Positions 34,961 to 44,154 of a DNA stretch of 64,000 nt are shown here, one piece after another. How positions within the stretch are numbered: the stretch's first letter is position 1; every line of letters starts with the position of its first letter. Origin of the DNA: an uncultured Draconibacterium sp. GTDB lineage: Bacteria; Bacteroidota; Bacteroidia; Bacteroidales; Prolixibacteraceae. The translations under genes and the position numbers were made by a program. Below the pieces are notes generated by a model. That model saw only the letters and a list, made by a program, of their open reading frames with translations, was not told where the DNA came from and did not search any database. Where the stretch lies: the NCBI RefSeq assembly GCF_963677155.1, contig NZ_OY781884.1:4460501-4524500 (forward strand). The letters are read 5' to 3'.

Positions 34961-36703
34961 ATGGAAAATCAAGAATTAATGGAAGTAAGAGCGAAAGCGC
35001 AAGAATGGCTTTCGGATACTTATGATGAAGAAACAAGAGCTCAGGTTCAGGCATTGCTTGATGATGAAGATCCAGCAGAGCTGATTGATTCTTTTTACCG
35101 CAGCCTGGAGTTTGGTACCGGCGGTCTTCGTGGTATTATGGGCGTTGGAACCAATCGTATGAATATTTACACCGTTGGTGCAGCAACACAGGGATTAAGT
35201 AATTATCTGAAGAAGAATTTCGCTGATCTTGATGAAATAAAAGTGGCGATTGGTCACGATTGTAGAAACAACAGCCGTTTGTTCTCTGAAACCTGTGCAA
35301 AAATATTTGCAGCCAACGGAATTAAAGCCTATTTGTTCGATGATTTGCGTCCAACTCCTGAGTTGTCATTTGCCATTCGCGAGTTGGGTTGTCAAAGTGG
35401 TATTATTCTTACGGCATCGCACAACCCCAAAGAATACAATGGCTACAAAGCTTATTGGGAAGATGGTTCACAAATTGTTGGCCCGCACGACGTTAATATT
35501 GTTAACGAGGTGGCTAAAATTAAACCGGAGGACATTAAATTTGATGGCCCTGACGAGCTGATAGAAATAATGGGAGAGGAGATGGATAACAAATTTTTGG
35601 CAGAGGTAAAAAAGGTTTCCATTTCGCCCGACGTAGTTGAACGCCACAAAGACATAAAAATTATCTATACACCAATTCACGGAACAGGAGTGAAATTGAT
35701 TCCTGCAGCATTGCGCGAATTTGGTTTTACAAACATCATTAATATTCCTGAGCAGGATGTGGTAAGCGGCGACTTCCCAACAGTAGTTTCGCCAAACCCG
35801 GAAGAGCCGGCAGCCATGGAAATGGCCATGAAAAAAGCTGCTGAAATTGATGCCGATGTTGTTATGGCTTCCGATCCTGATTCAGACCGGATTGGTGTTG
35901 TGGTGAAAGACGATAAAGGCGAATACATTATTCTAAACGGTAACCAAACAGCGCTGCTTTTCTTCTACTACATAATTGTGAAGATGAAAGAAGCCGGAAA
36001 ACTGAAAGGCAACGAGTTTGTGGTTAAAACGATTGTTTCTACCGAGATGATTGCAGAAGTTGCCCGCCGAAATAACATCGAATATTTTGATGTGTACACC
36101 GGATTTAAATTTATTGCCGAAGTAATTCGCGATAACGAAGGTGTGAAAAAATACATCGGTGGTGGCGAAGAAAGTTTTGGTTTTATGCCTTCTGATTTTG
36201 TTCGCGATAAAGATGCTGTTTCAGCTTGTGCTTTAATGGCTGAGATTACCGCATGGGCTATCGATCAGGGAAAAACATTGTACGAATTGTTGCAGGATAT
36301 TTACCTGGAATACGGTTTCTCGCGCGAGAAAATGAAATATGTGGTTCGTAAAGGAAAAACCGGAGCCGAAGAAATTCAGCAGATTATGACAAAATTCCGC
36401 AACGATCCGCCAAAAGAATTGGGTGGCTCGCAAATGGAGTGGGTAAAAGATTATTCTACATTGATTGCGAAAAACCTGATTACCGGCGAGGAAAAGAAAA
36501 TCGATCAGAAAATTACGTCAAATGTATTGCAGTTCTTTACGCAGGATGGAACAAAAATTTCGGTTCGCCCATCGGGAACAGAGCCTAAAATTAAGTTCTA
36601 CTTTGAGGTGGCCGGTGAATTAGAATCGCGAGCAGATTTTGATGTTGAAGTGCAAAAAGCTGATGCAAAAATTGATGCCATAATGGAAGAACTCGGATTG
36701 TAA
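34961..36703 (+). CDS. Phosphosugar mutase (phosphoglucomutase/phosphomannomutase family)
   Basis: A 580-residue alpha-D-phosphohexomutase. The catalytic phosphoserine loop is ILTASHNPKEYNGYKAYWEDG (about 147-167), the metal loop is DPDSDRIGV (about 305-313), the sugar-recognition loop GGGEESFGF and the phosphate-binding loop RPSGTEPKIKF near the C terminus. It interconverts hexose 6- and 1-phosphates. Position 2 bases after rmlD suggests it supplies glucose-1-phosphate for RmlA; glucose specificity is inferred from context. A hairpin follows the gene. Confidence 0.93.
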   Translation: MENQELMEVRAKAQEWLSDTYDEETRAQVQALLDDEDPAELIDSFYRSLEFGTGGLRGIMGVGTNRMNIYTVGAATQGLSNYLKKNFADLDEIKVAIGHDCRNNSRLFSETCAKIFAANGIKAYLFDDLRPTPELSFAIRELGCQSGIILTASHNPKEYNGYKAYWEDGSQIVGPHDVNIVNEVAKIKPEDIKFDGPDELIEIMGEEMDNKFLAEVKKVSISPDVVERHKDIKIIYTPIHGTGVKLIPAALREFGFTNIINIPEQDVVSGDFPTVVSPNPEEPAAMEMAMKKAAEIDADVVMASDPDSDRIGVVVKDDKGEYIILNGNQTALLFFYYIIVKMKEAGKLKGNEFVVKTIVSTEMIAEVARRNNIEYFDVYTGFKFIAEVIRDNEGVKKYIGGGEESFGFMPSDFVRDKDAVSACALMAEITAWAIDQGKTLYELLQDIYLEYGFSREKMKYVVRKGKTGAEEIQQIMTKFRNDPPKELGGSQMEWVKDYSTLIAKNLITGEEKKIDQKITSNVLQFFTQDGTKISVRPSGTEPKIKFYFEVAGELESRADFDVEVQKADAKIDAIMEELGL

Positions 36704-36714
36704 TAAAATATTTA

Positions 36715-36743
36715 GTGCTAGGCGGTTCTAAATCGCTTAGCAC
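36715..36743 (+). terminator. Hairpin after the mutase gene
   Basis: Arms GTGCTAGGCG (36715-36724) and CGCTTAGCAC (36734-36743) pair with one G-T around a 9-base loop. No clear T run follows, so it may be a weak terminator or a 3'-end stabilizer. Confidence 0.5.
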
Positions 36744-36776
36744 ATTCTTACAATATAAATACCTAAATCAATAAAA

Positions 36777-37529
36777 ATGAAATTTAAAATCTTGACTGTA
36801 GCAATGTTATTCATTGCTGTGTGCGCAGTAGCGCAGGAAGAGAGACCGGAAATGGTACCGGAAATGACCGAAATTTGGGATCCTGAGGTACCGGTAATTA
36901 CACCCGGAGAGACTCCGGCTGATGCACCATCGGATGCAATAGTTTTGTTCGATGGAGTTAATATTGACCGTGAGTGGACTAACAGAGATGGTGGTCCGGT
37001 TGGTTGGAAAGTAGCCGATGGTTGTGTAACCGTTGAAAAAGGAGCCGGAATTATTCAGACAAAGCGTGTTTTCGAAGATTTTCAGTTGCATATTGAGTGG
37101 AGAACGCCTGCCGAAGTAATTGGCGAAAGCCAGGGACGTGGAAACAGTGGTGTTTTTCTTCAGAAACGTTACGAGGTACAAGTATTGGATAATTACAACA
37201 ACCGCACATACCGCAACGGACAAGCCGGAAGTTTGTACAAACAATACGCTCCGCTGGTAAATGCTTGTAAAGGACCTGGCGAGTGGCAGGTGTACGACAT
37301 TATTTACACTGCACCACGTTTTAACGACGATGGTACGTATTTTACTCCGCCAACTGTAACCGTTTTGCACAATGGCGTTTTGGTTCAGAACAATTCAAAA
37401 TTACGCGGACCTACAGAATATATTGGTATTCCTGAGTACAGTGTTGAAAAACATGGTGCCGATGTTATTCAATTGCAAGACCATGGAAATCCGGTGAGTT
37501 ACCGTAATATCTGGATTCGCGAATTGTAA
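36777..37529 (+). CDS. DUF1080 (3-keto-disaccharide hydrolase-like) secreted protein
   Basis: A 250-residue exported protein: signal peptide (1-19, AVAQ), a short Glu/Pro-rich linker, then one DUF1080 domain of concanavalin-like fold. Family marks seen are IVLFDGVN, DFQLHIEWRTPAE, GRGNSGVFLQKRYEVQVLDNY, WQVYDIIYTAPRF and IQLQDHGNPVSYRNIWIREL. Some members hydrolyse 3-keto sugars or glycosides; the exact substrate is unknown. Transcribed like the rml genes but after a hairpin, so linkage is uncertain. Confidence 0.88.
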   Translation: MKFKILTVAMLFIAVCAVAQEERPEMVPEMTEIWDPEVPVITPGETPADAPSDAIVLFDGVNIDREWTNRDGGPVGWKVADGCVTVEKGAGIIQTKRVFEDFQLHIEWRTPAEVIGESQGRGNSGVFLQKRYEVQVLDNYNNRTYRNGQAGSLYKQYAPLVNACKGPGEWQVYDIIYTAPRFNDDGTYFTPPTVTVLHNGVLVQNNSKLRGPTEYIGIPEYSVEKHGADVIQLQDHGNPVSYRNIWIREL

Positions 37530-37556
37530 AAAGTTGATTTTAGCGAAATAGAATAG

Positions 37557-37587
37557 AGCAGGCAGTTTTTATTGTCTGCTTTTTTTG
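37557..37587 (+). terminator. Intrinsic terminator of the DUF1080 gene
   Basis: AGCAGGCA and TGTCTGCT pair with one G-T mismatch, followed by seven T. The rest of the 300-base gap to the kinase gene holds no ORF that I can support. Confidence 0.7.
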
Positions 37588-37829
37588 TGGAAACTCTTTT
37601 ATTAACAGAGATTAGTGTTCAGTTGCAGCTAGCAGCTAGAACAACCGGAATAAATCCAAACAGTCGGCCCCTTATTTCAAAACAACTTTGCAACTTTCTT
37701 ATTCGCTACTTAATAACGTGTTAACTTAATCTTTGTTTGGCTTATTTATTTGCATCAGATTGGGATTTTATGTAAAATTGTGGATGTTAATCCCAAGAAC
37801 TTGAATGTTTTAATTATTATCTAAACTTA

Positions 37830-39977
37830 ATGAAAATACTATATATTCTAATTTTAGCTTTTCTATTGTTTAGTACCGAGCCAGTCAGATCTCAAACGCA
37901 AAAAATTGATAGCTTAAGACATGAGATTCCGAATGTTGAGGGAATTGAACTTGCGAAACTTGATATTGAGATAGCTTCCGCTTTGTATTATCATGATCCT
38001 GTTGAAGCAATTGAATTTTGCGAAAAGGCTGTTCTAATTGCCCGGAATGAATCGTATCCTTATCAGGAAATAGAAGCACTTATTATAAAAAGTGGCGCAA
38101 TGCTGATTTGTGGTCAGACCCAAAAAGGTTTCATGATAGCCGATTCTGTTAGTCAGCTTCCATTTTGTTTGGATGAGCCAATGCTTCACTGCAAAGCTTT
38201 AAATGTTAAGGCTATGTTCTATTCTTATACTGCTAATTACGATAAATCATTAACGGTTTATCAAGAAGCATATTCCATTGCTGAAGAAAATGAATTTGCG
38301 GAATCAGCGGCAAAAATACTGGTGAACATGGGAACCATATATACCCAAAAAGGAAACTATGTAAAAGGAATAAAAGCTTATGAAGAGGCATTGACGTTTT
38401 ATAAAAAGCAGAATGATAAGCATGTAATGGCCCTGTTAAATAGTAACATCGGAACAAATTATTCGTATTGGTTACCTCCTGCCAGGGCACGTGAGTACTA
38501 TACTCAGGCAGTTTTTTTGTATGGTGAGGCTGAAGAACCTGTTGGCAAAGCTATAACATTAAACAATATTGGTGATACTTATGCGGATGAAAATAATTAT
38601 ACAAAAGCAATTGAATACTATGAGAATGCCATTGAAGAGCTTGGGAATTCTACAAATTCGACAGTAGCTGCAGTGCCGCAGATTGGAATGGGAGAAGCAT
38701 ACTGGAAATTGAATGATCTGGAAAAAGCAAAACAGTATTCCAACAGGGCTTTAAGCTCATTTATGAGTGTCCAGCATAGTGAAGGTATTGCCCGGTCAAA
38801 GGCTGTGCTGGGAGGAATAAAATTAAAGGAAGGCGATTATGTTGGTGCAAATCGATTATTAAGTGAGGCATTGGAAATTGCAGATACGTATGAAATTAAA
38901 GATTTGCAAGCCGAACTTTATGGCGAATTTGCCGATCTCAAATCAGTTGAGAAAGATTACAAAGCGGCATTGGAATACACAAAAACTCATTTTGCCATAA
39001 GAGATTCGCTACTCAACAAATACAAAGGACATCAATTGAACGAACTCCTGGCTAAAATGGAGGTTGAACAGAAGGAAGCCGAGATAAAGATTTTACAGAA
39101 AGATAGTGCCCTAAAAAGTCTGGATTTAAAAAGAAAATCATTCCTGATTTTTGCTCTTGTTTTTGTAACGATCGTTTTACTGATTTTAACAATAGTGATT
39201 TTGTATTTCCAACGACAAAAGAAAAAAACACTGAAGTTGGTCAAAATCCAGAATCAGCAAATTTCGCAACAAAACGACAAGTTGACTCTAGCCAGTGAAA
39301 TGCAAAATAAAATATTATCGATAATTGGACACGATTTAGTAACTCCGGTGGGCGGCTTGAAAGAGTTGTTGAATATGGTAAATGATAATCCGGATACATT
39401 TGAATCGGAAGATTTATTGGAGTTGGTGCCTTCGTTAAAAGGAGCGGTAGATGATACTTATTTTCTACTTACAAATTTATTGTCGTGGGCAAAAAATCAG
39501 GGCGGAAATTATAATGTTGGGATCGAAAGTTGTAATGTTCTTGAAATTGTAAATCAGAACCTTTCTTTTCTTCAAAATAGTATTGCAAAAAAATCAATTC
39601 AAATTCAAACTCAAATTGCAGCTGATTTGGTCATTCAGTTCGACAGGAATATGTTTGGAATGGTTGTGCGAAATCTGATTTCGAATGCCGTGAAATTTAC
39701 TCCGGGAAATGGAAATATCTACATTTATACTGAAGAGCGTGATGGTAAATTAATCTTTTGTGTAAAAGATACCGGGATCGGAATTTCTAAAGAGAACCAG
39801 AAAAAGCTGTTTGGCAAGGAATATGTTTCTACATTTGGAACGGATAATGAAAAAGGAACCGGCCTTGGACTTCACTTGTGCAAAGAGTTTGTTGAGAAAA
39901 ACAACAGCGAACTGATGGTAGAAAGCAAGGAGAACGAAGGAAGTCTGTTTGCATTTTTTATTTCGGAGAAGATGTGA
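37830..39977 (+). CDS. TPR sensor histidine kinase (orphan)
   Basis: A 715-residue membrane kinase. A signal peptide (1-21) leads a periplasmic region of six or more tetratricopeptide repeats (e.g. AKILVNMGTIYTQKGNYVKGIKAYEEAL, AITLNNIGDTYADENNYTKAIEYYENAI), then a coiled segment, one transmembrane helix (about 436-458) and a second coiled coil. The H box is IIGHDLVTPVGGLKELLN (His near 502); N box NLISNAVKFTPG, G1 DTGIGI and G2 GTGLGLHLCKEF are intact. No response regulator is adjacent. Confidence 0.92.
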   Translation: MKILYILILAFLLFSTEPVRSQTQKIDSLRHEIPNVEGIELAKLDIEIASALYYHDPVEAIEFCEKAVLIARNESYPYQEIEALIIKSGAMLICGQTQKGFMIADSVSQLPFCLDEPMLHCKALNVKAMFYSYTANYDKSLTVYQEAYSIAEENEFAESAAKILVNMGTIYTQKGNYVKGIKAYEEALTFYKKQNDKHVMALLNSNIGTNYSYWLPPARAREYYTQAVFLYGEAEEPVGKAITLNNIGDTYADENNYTKAIEYYENAIEELGNSTNSTVAAVPQIGMGEAYWKLNDLEKAKQYSNRALSSFMSVQHSEGIARSKAVLGGIKLKEGDYVGANRLLSEALEIADTYEIKDLQAELYGEFADLKSVEKDYKAALEYTKTHFAIRDSLLNKYKGHQLNELLAKMEVEQKEAEIKILQKDSALKSLDLKRKSFLIFALVFVTIVLLILTIVILYFQRQKKKTLKLVKIQNQQISQQNDKLTLASEMQNKILSIIGHDLVTPVGGLKELLNMVNDNPDTFESEDLLELVPSLKGAVDDTYFLLTNLLSWAKNQGGNYNVGIESCNVLEIVNQNLSFLQNSIAKKSIQIQTQIAADLVIQFDRNMFGMVVRNLISNAVKFTPGNGNIYIYTEERDGKLIFCVKDTGIGISKENQKKLFGKEYVSTFGTDNEKGTGLGLHLCKEFVEKNNSELMVESKENEGSLFAFFISEKM

Positions 39978-40076
39978 TAAGTTCTATTTTATCGCCACTG
40001 GCAAATTATTTAACACTGTAAAACCGCTTTTTTCATAGAAAGGATTCGACCTTTTTTGTTGAATTCGATAAAAGAG

Positions 40077-40116
40077 AAAAGGTCGTTTCAAATACTTTTT
40101 TGAGACGACCTTTTTT
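40077..40116. terminator. Bidirectional terminator between kinase and nitroreductase
   Basis: Sixteen-base arms (from 40077 and 40099) with one mismatch, A run at one end and T run at the other. Lies between convergent genes. Confidence 0.75.
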
Positions 40117-40138
40117 ATACGTTAATGTGAATGCGTTA

Positions 40139-40771
40139 TTAATACTCCAAAACAAATTCCTCTTTCGGATTACGCACTTTCTTCATTGGTGCTAACCAAT
40201 CGCCTTCGTTGTCGCGATATCCTAAAGGAAGCATTGTCACACTTTTCAGACCTTTTGATTTTAGATCAAGCAGGTCATCCAATTCTTCAGTTGTAAATCC
40301 TTCCATTGGTGTACAATCTACTTTTTGTTCGGCGGCTTGTGCAATTGCCAATCCAAAGCCAATGTAGGCCTGACGGGCAGTATGTACAAAATTTTCTTCG
40401 GCTGATTGTGGCAAATATGTTGCTTTTAGCTTGTCGGTGTATGATCCAAAACGCCCGCGAGGCAACCCTCGTTCATCGGTTGTTCTGTTGTAAATTTCAT
40501 CAATTCGTTCTTCAGTATAACGATCCCACGCTGCAAAAACCAACAGGTGCGAACACTCTGCAACTATTTCCTGTCCCCATGCAATCGGAACGATTTTATC
40601 TTTTAACTCCTGATCGGTGATTACTATTACACGAAACTGCTGCAATCCTGAAGAAGTAGGAGCAAGACGTGCTGCCTCAATAATTTTATCTACATCTTCC
40701 TGTGCTACTTTTTTGGTGGGGTCGTACTTTTTAGTGGCATATCTCCACTGTAAATTTTCTAATAATGACAT
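40139..40771 (-). CDS. Nitroreductase-family NAD(P)H-dependent oxidoreductase
   Basis: A 210-residue FMN enzyme of the NfsB-like group. Motifs: RYATKKYDPTK at the N terminus (FMN phosphate binding), EAARLAPTSSGLQQFRVIVITD, and ARQAYIGFGLAIAQAAEQKVDCTPMEGFTTEELDDLL, with SVTMLPLGYRDNEGDWLA near the end. It reduces nitro groups, quinones or flavins. It lies 33 bases after an OhrR-like regulator on the same strand and is probably its target. Confidence 0.9.
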   Translation of the reverse strand: MSLLENLQWRYATKKYDPTKKVAQEDVDKIIEAARLAPTSSGLQQFRVIVITDQELKDKIVPIAWGQEIVAECSHLLVFAAWDRYTEERIDEIYNRTTDERGLPRGRFGSYTDKLKATYLPQSAEENFVHTARQAYIGFGLAIAQAAEQKVDCTPMEGFTTEELDDLLDLKSKGLKSVTMLPLGYRDNEGDWLAPMKKVRNPKEEFVLEY

Positions 40772-40804
40772 TGTTACTTATTTTTGACTTTAATAATTGA
40801 AGCC

Positions 40805-41230
40805 CTATTTGGCTCTGTTTAATATTTTTAAAACTAATTCCTTTAGCTGCATTAAATCTTCAGGCGTAATTCCCATGGCTTTTACAACCTTATGCGGAGC
40901 TTTTGCTGCTTTGGTTTGTAATTGTTTACCACTCTTGGTAAGCGAGATTTCCACAACACGCTCATCCTTGCTGTTTCGTTTGCGCGAGATCAAACCTTTT
41001 GTGGCCATTCGCTTTAGTAATGGGGTGATTGTTCCATTATCGAGATTTAGTTTATCTCCAATTTCATTTACCTTTTGCGGTTCATTTTCCCACAAAACTA
41101 TCATTGCCAGATATTGTGGATAAGTAAGATCAAGCTCTTCAAGAATCGGTCGGTACACACTAATAATTTCGCGCGATAAGGCATAAATAGGGAAGCATAC
41201 CTGACTCTTTAACTTTAACTCATCATCCAT
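40805..41230 (-). CDS. OhrR-like MarR-family redox regulator
   Basis: A 141-residue winged-helix repressor. The N terminus LKSQVCFPIYALSREIISVYRPILEELDLTYPQYLAMIVLWENE matches the OhrR clade, including the lone sensing Cys (Cys12) and the Tyr residues that hydrogen-bond it. The wing region is NLDNGTITPLLKRMATKGLISRKRN. Such one-Cys OhrR proteins respond to organic hydroperoxides. Downstream is a nitroreductase instead of ohr. An inverted-repeat candidate operator overlaps its promoter. Confidence 0.88.
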   Translation of the reverse strand: MDDELKLKSQVCFPIYALSREIISVYRPILEELDLTYPQYLAMIVLWENEPQKVNEIGDKLNLDNGTITPLLKRMATKGLISRKRNSKDERVVEISLTKSGKQLQTKAAKAPHKVVKAMGITPEDLMQLKELVLKILNRAK

Positions 41231-41250
41231 CTACTAAAACATTTATTGTG

Positions 41251-41303
41251 CAAATATAGTGTAAAATAAAATCGCACACGATATAATAGTGTGAAATGTA
41301 ATT
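41251..41303 (-). promoter_or_regulatory. OhrR-like promoter with candidate operator
   Basis: The -7 box TATATTTG (minus strand, 41258-41251) lies 21 bases before the start. Around it, ATATAGTGT (41255-41263) and ACACGATAT (41276-41284) form an imperfect inverted repeat, and a second AATAGTGTG follows. Both placement and AT-rich dyad fit an autoregulatory MarR operator. Confidence 0.4.
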
Positions 41304-41410
41304 GATTTTGAAAAATATTAATATTCAGGAAATAGTTGTGACTATAAATGGAAGTTGAGTTTTATTAAAACAGAAGAATGAATTATTCTTTTCATAAATG
41401 ACAATTGGGT

Positions 41411-42037
41411 TTAATGCCGTTCATTTTTCAATTGGTCTTTAAAAATCTTCTTGAATTTTTCCAGTTTCGGAGTTACTACAAATTGGCAGTAGCCTTGCGT
41501 TTTGTTGCGCGAGTAATAGTTTATGTGGTAATCTTCGGCAATATAAAACTTCTCGAATTCGGTAATTTCGGTAACAATTGGTCTGCCATAAACTTCTTCT
41601 TTTTCAAAAAGACTGATAACGCGTTCTGCCACCTCTTTTTGTTCTTCGTTATGATAGAAGATTACCGAACGGTATTGCGGACCTACATCGTTGCCTTGTC
41701 TGTTTAAAGTTGTCGGGTCGTGTGTCATAAAAAACACTTCCAGAATTTCGGAATAGCTCACCACTGCCGGATCAAAAGTAATTTGTACTACTTCGGCGTG
41801 GCCAGTTGTTCCTTCGCAAACCTGTTTATATGTGGGCTTTTTTACATGTCCTCCGCTGTAACCCGGTTTTACATCAACAACTCCTTTTAATTCCAGATAA
41901 ATGGCTTCGGTACACCAAAAGCATCCTCCGCCTAATGTGGCTTTCTGCAAATCTTTACTCATACAAGTACTTGAATAAATTAATAATGTGAATAGAAGTA
42001 TCAGTGCCCTCTTTTCTTTTTTTAGTTGCTCAAACAT
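41411..42037 (-). CDS. msrA: Peptide-methionine (S)-S-oxide reductase, exported
   Basis: A 208-residue repair enzyme for oxidized methionine. The catalytic motif is GGGCFWC (nucleophile Cys39). Further family parts are [33 protein letters not shown] and [28 protein letters not shown] hydrophobic N-terminal segment (11-25, ending SSTC) indicates export, perhaps as a lipoprotein, so it serves the envelope. Separate from the OhrR gene by 180 bases. Confidence 0.94.
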   Translation of the reverse strand: MFEQLKKEKRALILLFTLLIYSSTCMSKDLQKATLGGGCFWCTEAIYLELKGVVDVKPGYSGGHVKKPTYKQVCEGTTGHAEVVQITFDPAVVSYSEILEVFFMTHDPTTLNRQGNDVGPQYRSVIFYHNEEQKEVAERVISLFEKEEVYGRPIVTEITEFEKFYIAEDYHINYYSRNKTQGYCQFVVTPKLEKFKKIFKDQLKNERH

Positions 42038-42091
42038 TATCTAACTTTTGCTATTATTAACAAAAGAGAAGAATGTATGTTTTGTGTTGCT

Positions 42092-42667
42092 TTAAATAAT
42101 ATGGGTTTGAAAAATGATATAGCCATAAATGGCGAAGCGTAAAAAACGGAACAGTGCGTATTTTAGGTAGCGTTTTGATGGGTAGCCGGCCGAACCAACC
42201 AGCAGACTTATAGCTGCCCAGGGAAGGGGAGTAAGCGCCGCTACAATAATCAGAAACAGTCCATATTTTTTTAGTAATGGCCATTGTTCTTTTAATACGG
42301 TATTTCGGAACCGCTTAAAACCTTCGCGTTTGTAGAATAAGCCGCCTATGAGAAATGTAAGGTAACCCATTAGGTATGAAACTCCGGCGAAAAATGCCAG
42401 GTTTAAAAAATAATGGGCAATGCTATCTTTGTTTATGGCCCAAATCATAAAAAATTCGGGCGGAATAATTCCAAAGAAGAATTCCGAAAAACAATACACC
42501 AGGTAAACCAACATGGGTTTAGCGTAAATTTTGTCCATCCATGCGTCGGGAGTACGCGATATTACAAATTCTTTAAAAAGAAAGTAGGCCCCCAAAATTA
42601 TGAGTAGCCAAAGAAAACCTTTTAAGCCATTTTTTATTAGAAATTGTATGCGCGGACTTAGATTCAT
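42092..42667 (-). CDS. VTT/SNARE-associated family membrane protein (YqaA/DedA-like)
   Basis: A 191-residue inner-membrane protein with about five hydrophobic segments. The family-type re-entrant region is seen in SEFFFGIIPPEFFMIWA, and the C-terminal ALTPLPWAAISLLVGSAGYPSKRYLKYALFRFLRF is typical of the YqaA branch of the DedA/VTT superfamily. Members are linked to lipid-carrier flipping and membrane-potential maintenance; the specific role here is unknown. Confidence 0.82.
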   Translation of the reverse strand: MNLSPRIQFLIKNGLKGFLWLLIILGAYFLFKEFVISRTPDAWMDKIYAKPMLVYLVYCFSEFFFGIIPPEFFMIWAINKDSIAHYFLNLAFFAGVSYLMGYLTFLIGGLFYKREGFKRFRNTVLKEQWPLLKKYGLFLIIVAALTPLPWAAISLLVGSAGYPSKRYLKYALFRFLRFAIYGYIIFQTHII

Positions 42668-42760
42668 GGTTGATTCTGTTTACACGGCAATGTACAAAAT
42701 AAAAGATATTTAGGCCGTCAAAACTATGCCAATATAACTGCCTGGGAAAAAGATTTTTTC

Positions 42761-44029
42761 TTAAGTTAATTCCACCACTGTAATCTCAGGAGGCATTCCA
42801 ATTCTTCCCGGGAAACCAATGTATCCAAAACCACGATTTACATACAAGAATTGTTTTTTCTCGCGATATAAACCGCCCCAGCGCGGGTATTTATATTGCA
42901 CCGGGCTCCACTTAATTCCGGCGCGTTCAATACCGAACTGCATGCCGTGTGTATGTCCTGCAAATGTAAGGTCGATATCTGTGGATTTTAGCACTTTGGC
43001 ATCCCAGTGCGAAGGATCGTGGCTCATCAGAATTTTAAAGGGCTGGCCTTGTGCTTGCTTTGCAGCTTTTTGCAAATCGCCATGCTGTGGAAAAGGTGGC
43101 TTACCCCAGTTTTCAACGCCGATAAGTGCAATTTCTTCGCCGTTAATGTTTAATGTTTCAGTTTCGTTTAGCAACAATCGGAAACCAATTTTCTGATGAA
43201 ATTTTTTGATAGCATCCAGGTTTTTTTCTTTGGCAGCCGCCGATTCCCATTCCGAGTAGTCTCCGTAGTCATGATTTCCAAGCACCGAATATTTCCCGAT
43301 TTTAGCTTTTAATTGCGATAAAACAGGAGCCCAGCCTTCAGTTTCTTCGGCAAAATTATTAACAAGGTCGCCGGTAAACAAAAGAATATCCGGCTCTTGT
43401 TCGTTAATCAGTTCTACTGCTTTTGCTACCTGGTCGAACTTTTTATTAAAGCTCCCCAGGTGCATGTCAGATATCTGAACGATTTTTAGTCCTTTAAACG
43501 ATTTTGGCAGATTGTCGAAATGCAAATTTTCGCGCATTACGCGGTAGTTGAATTTCCCTTTTGTCACTCCATAAAGAATCGACGCAAACGGAACTGCTGC
43601 CAAAACCAATCCTATTTGATATAAAAACTCTGCTCTCTCCATTTTCCTTCCCGAATTATCTGGTGATAAACCTTTTTTCTTTTTTCTCTTAACCCAGTTG
43701 AAAATCTTTTGAAATAGGAACTGGATATCTTTTAGTAATACAAAAACGATGAATACAAATTTGGGGAAATAAAACAAGGCAAAACTACTAACAAGGTAGC
43801 CGACATAAATGTACGTGTCGGATTCTTTTACATGGTTTATCCCAAACGTAAACAAACAAAAGCCTGCAAAAACAACAATTGAGATACCCCAGAAAAGTAT
43901 AGTTAATGATTGTTTTAGAAGTTTGATTCTGAGTTTGGCGAGCAGCGGTTTTATGCCACGGAAGGTATATACATCTACCAGCAGCATAAAAAAGAACAAG
44001 GGAATTAATAACATTGCATTCGCTCTCAT
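42761..44029 (-). CDS. Membrane-anchored metallophosphoesterase
   Basis: A 422-residue protein. Four hydrophobic segments in the first 160 residues lead a calcineurin-like phosphoesterase domain with all metal motifs: QISDMHLGSF, LFTGDLVNN, LGNHDYGD, LMSHDPSHWD and FAGHTHGMQFG. It resembles the YkuE/YaeI-type enzymes linked to lipid or nucleotide phosphoester hydrolysis at the membrane. It ends with a GGLYREKKQFLYVNRGFGYIGFPGRIG segment seen in that group. Stands alone. Confidence 0.9.
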   Translation of the reverse strand: MRANAMLLIPLFFFMLLVDVYTFRGIKPLLAKLRIKLLKQSLTILFWGISIVVFAGFCLFTFGINHVKESDTYIYVGYLVSSFALFYFPKFVFIVFVLLKDIQFLFQKIFNWVKRKKKKGLSPDNSGRKMERAEFLYQIGLVLAAVPFASILYGVTKGKFNYRVMRENLHFDNLPKSFKGLKIVQISDMHLGSFNKKFDQVAKAVELINEQEPDILLFTGDLVNNFAEETEGWAPVLSQLKAKIGKYSVLGNHDYGDYSEWESAAAKEKNLDAIKKFHQKIGFRLLLNETETLNINGEEIALIGVENWGKPPFPQHGDLQKAAKQAQGQPFKILMSHDPSHWDAKVLKSTDIDLTFAGHTHGMQFGIERAGIKWSPVQYKYPRWGGLYREKKQFLYVNRGFGYIGFPGRIGMPPEITVVELT

Positions 44030-44154
44030 ATAATGGCTTCTAAATCAATTTTTAAGTCGTTGCAAATAAACAGTTTTATTCGTAAAAAGTTTGTGATTGA
44101 ATTCTCAAACAAATCACAAAAAAACTTAAATGTAATAAGTAAATGGTTATTTAC

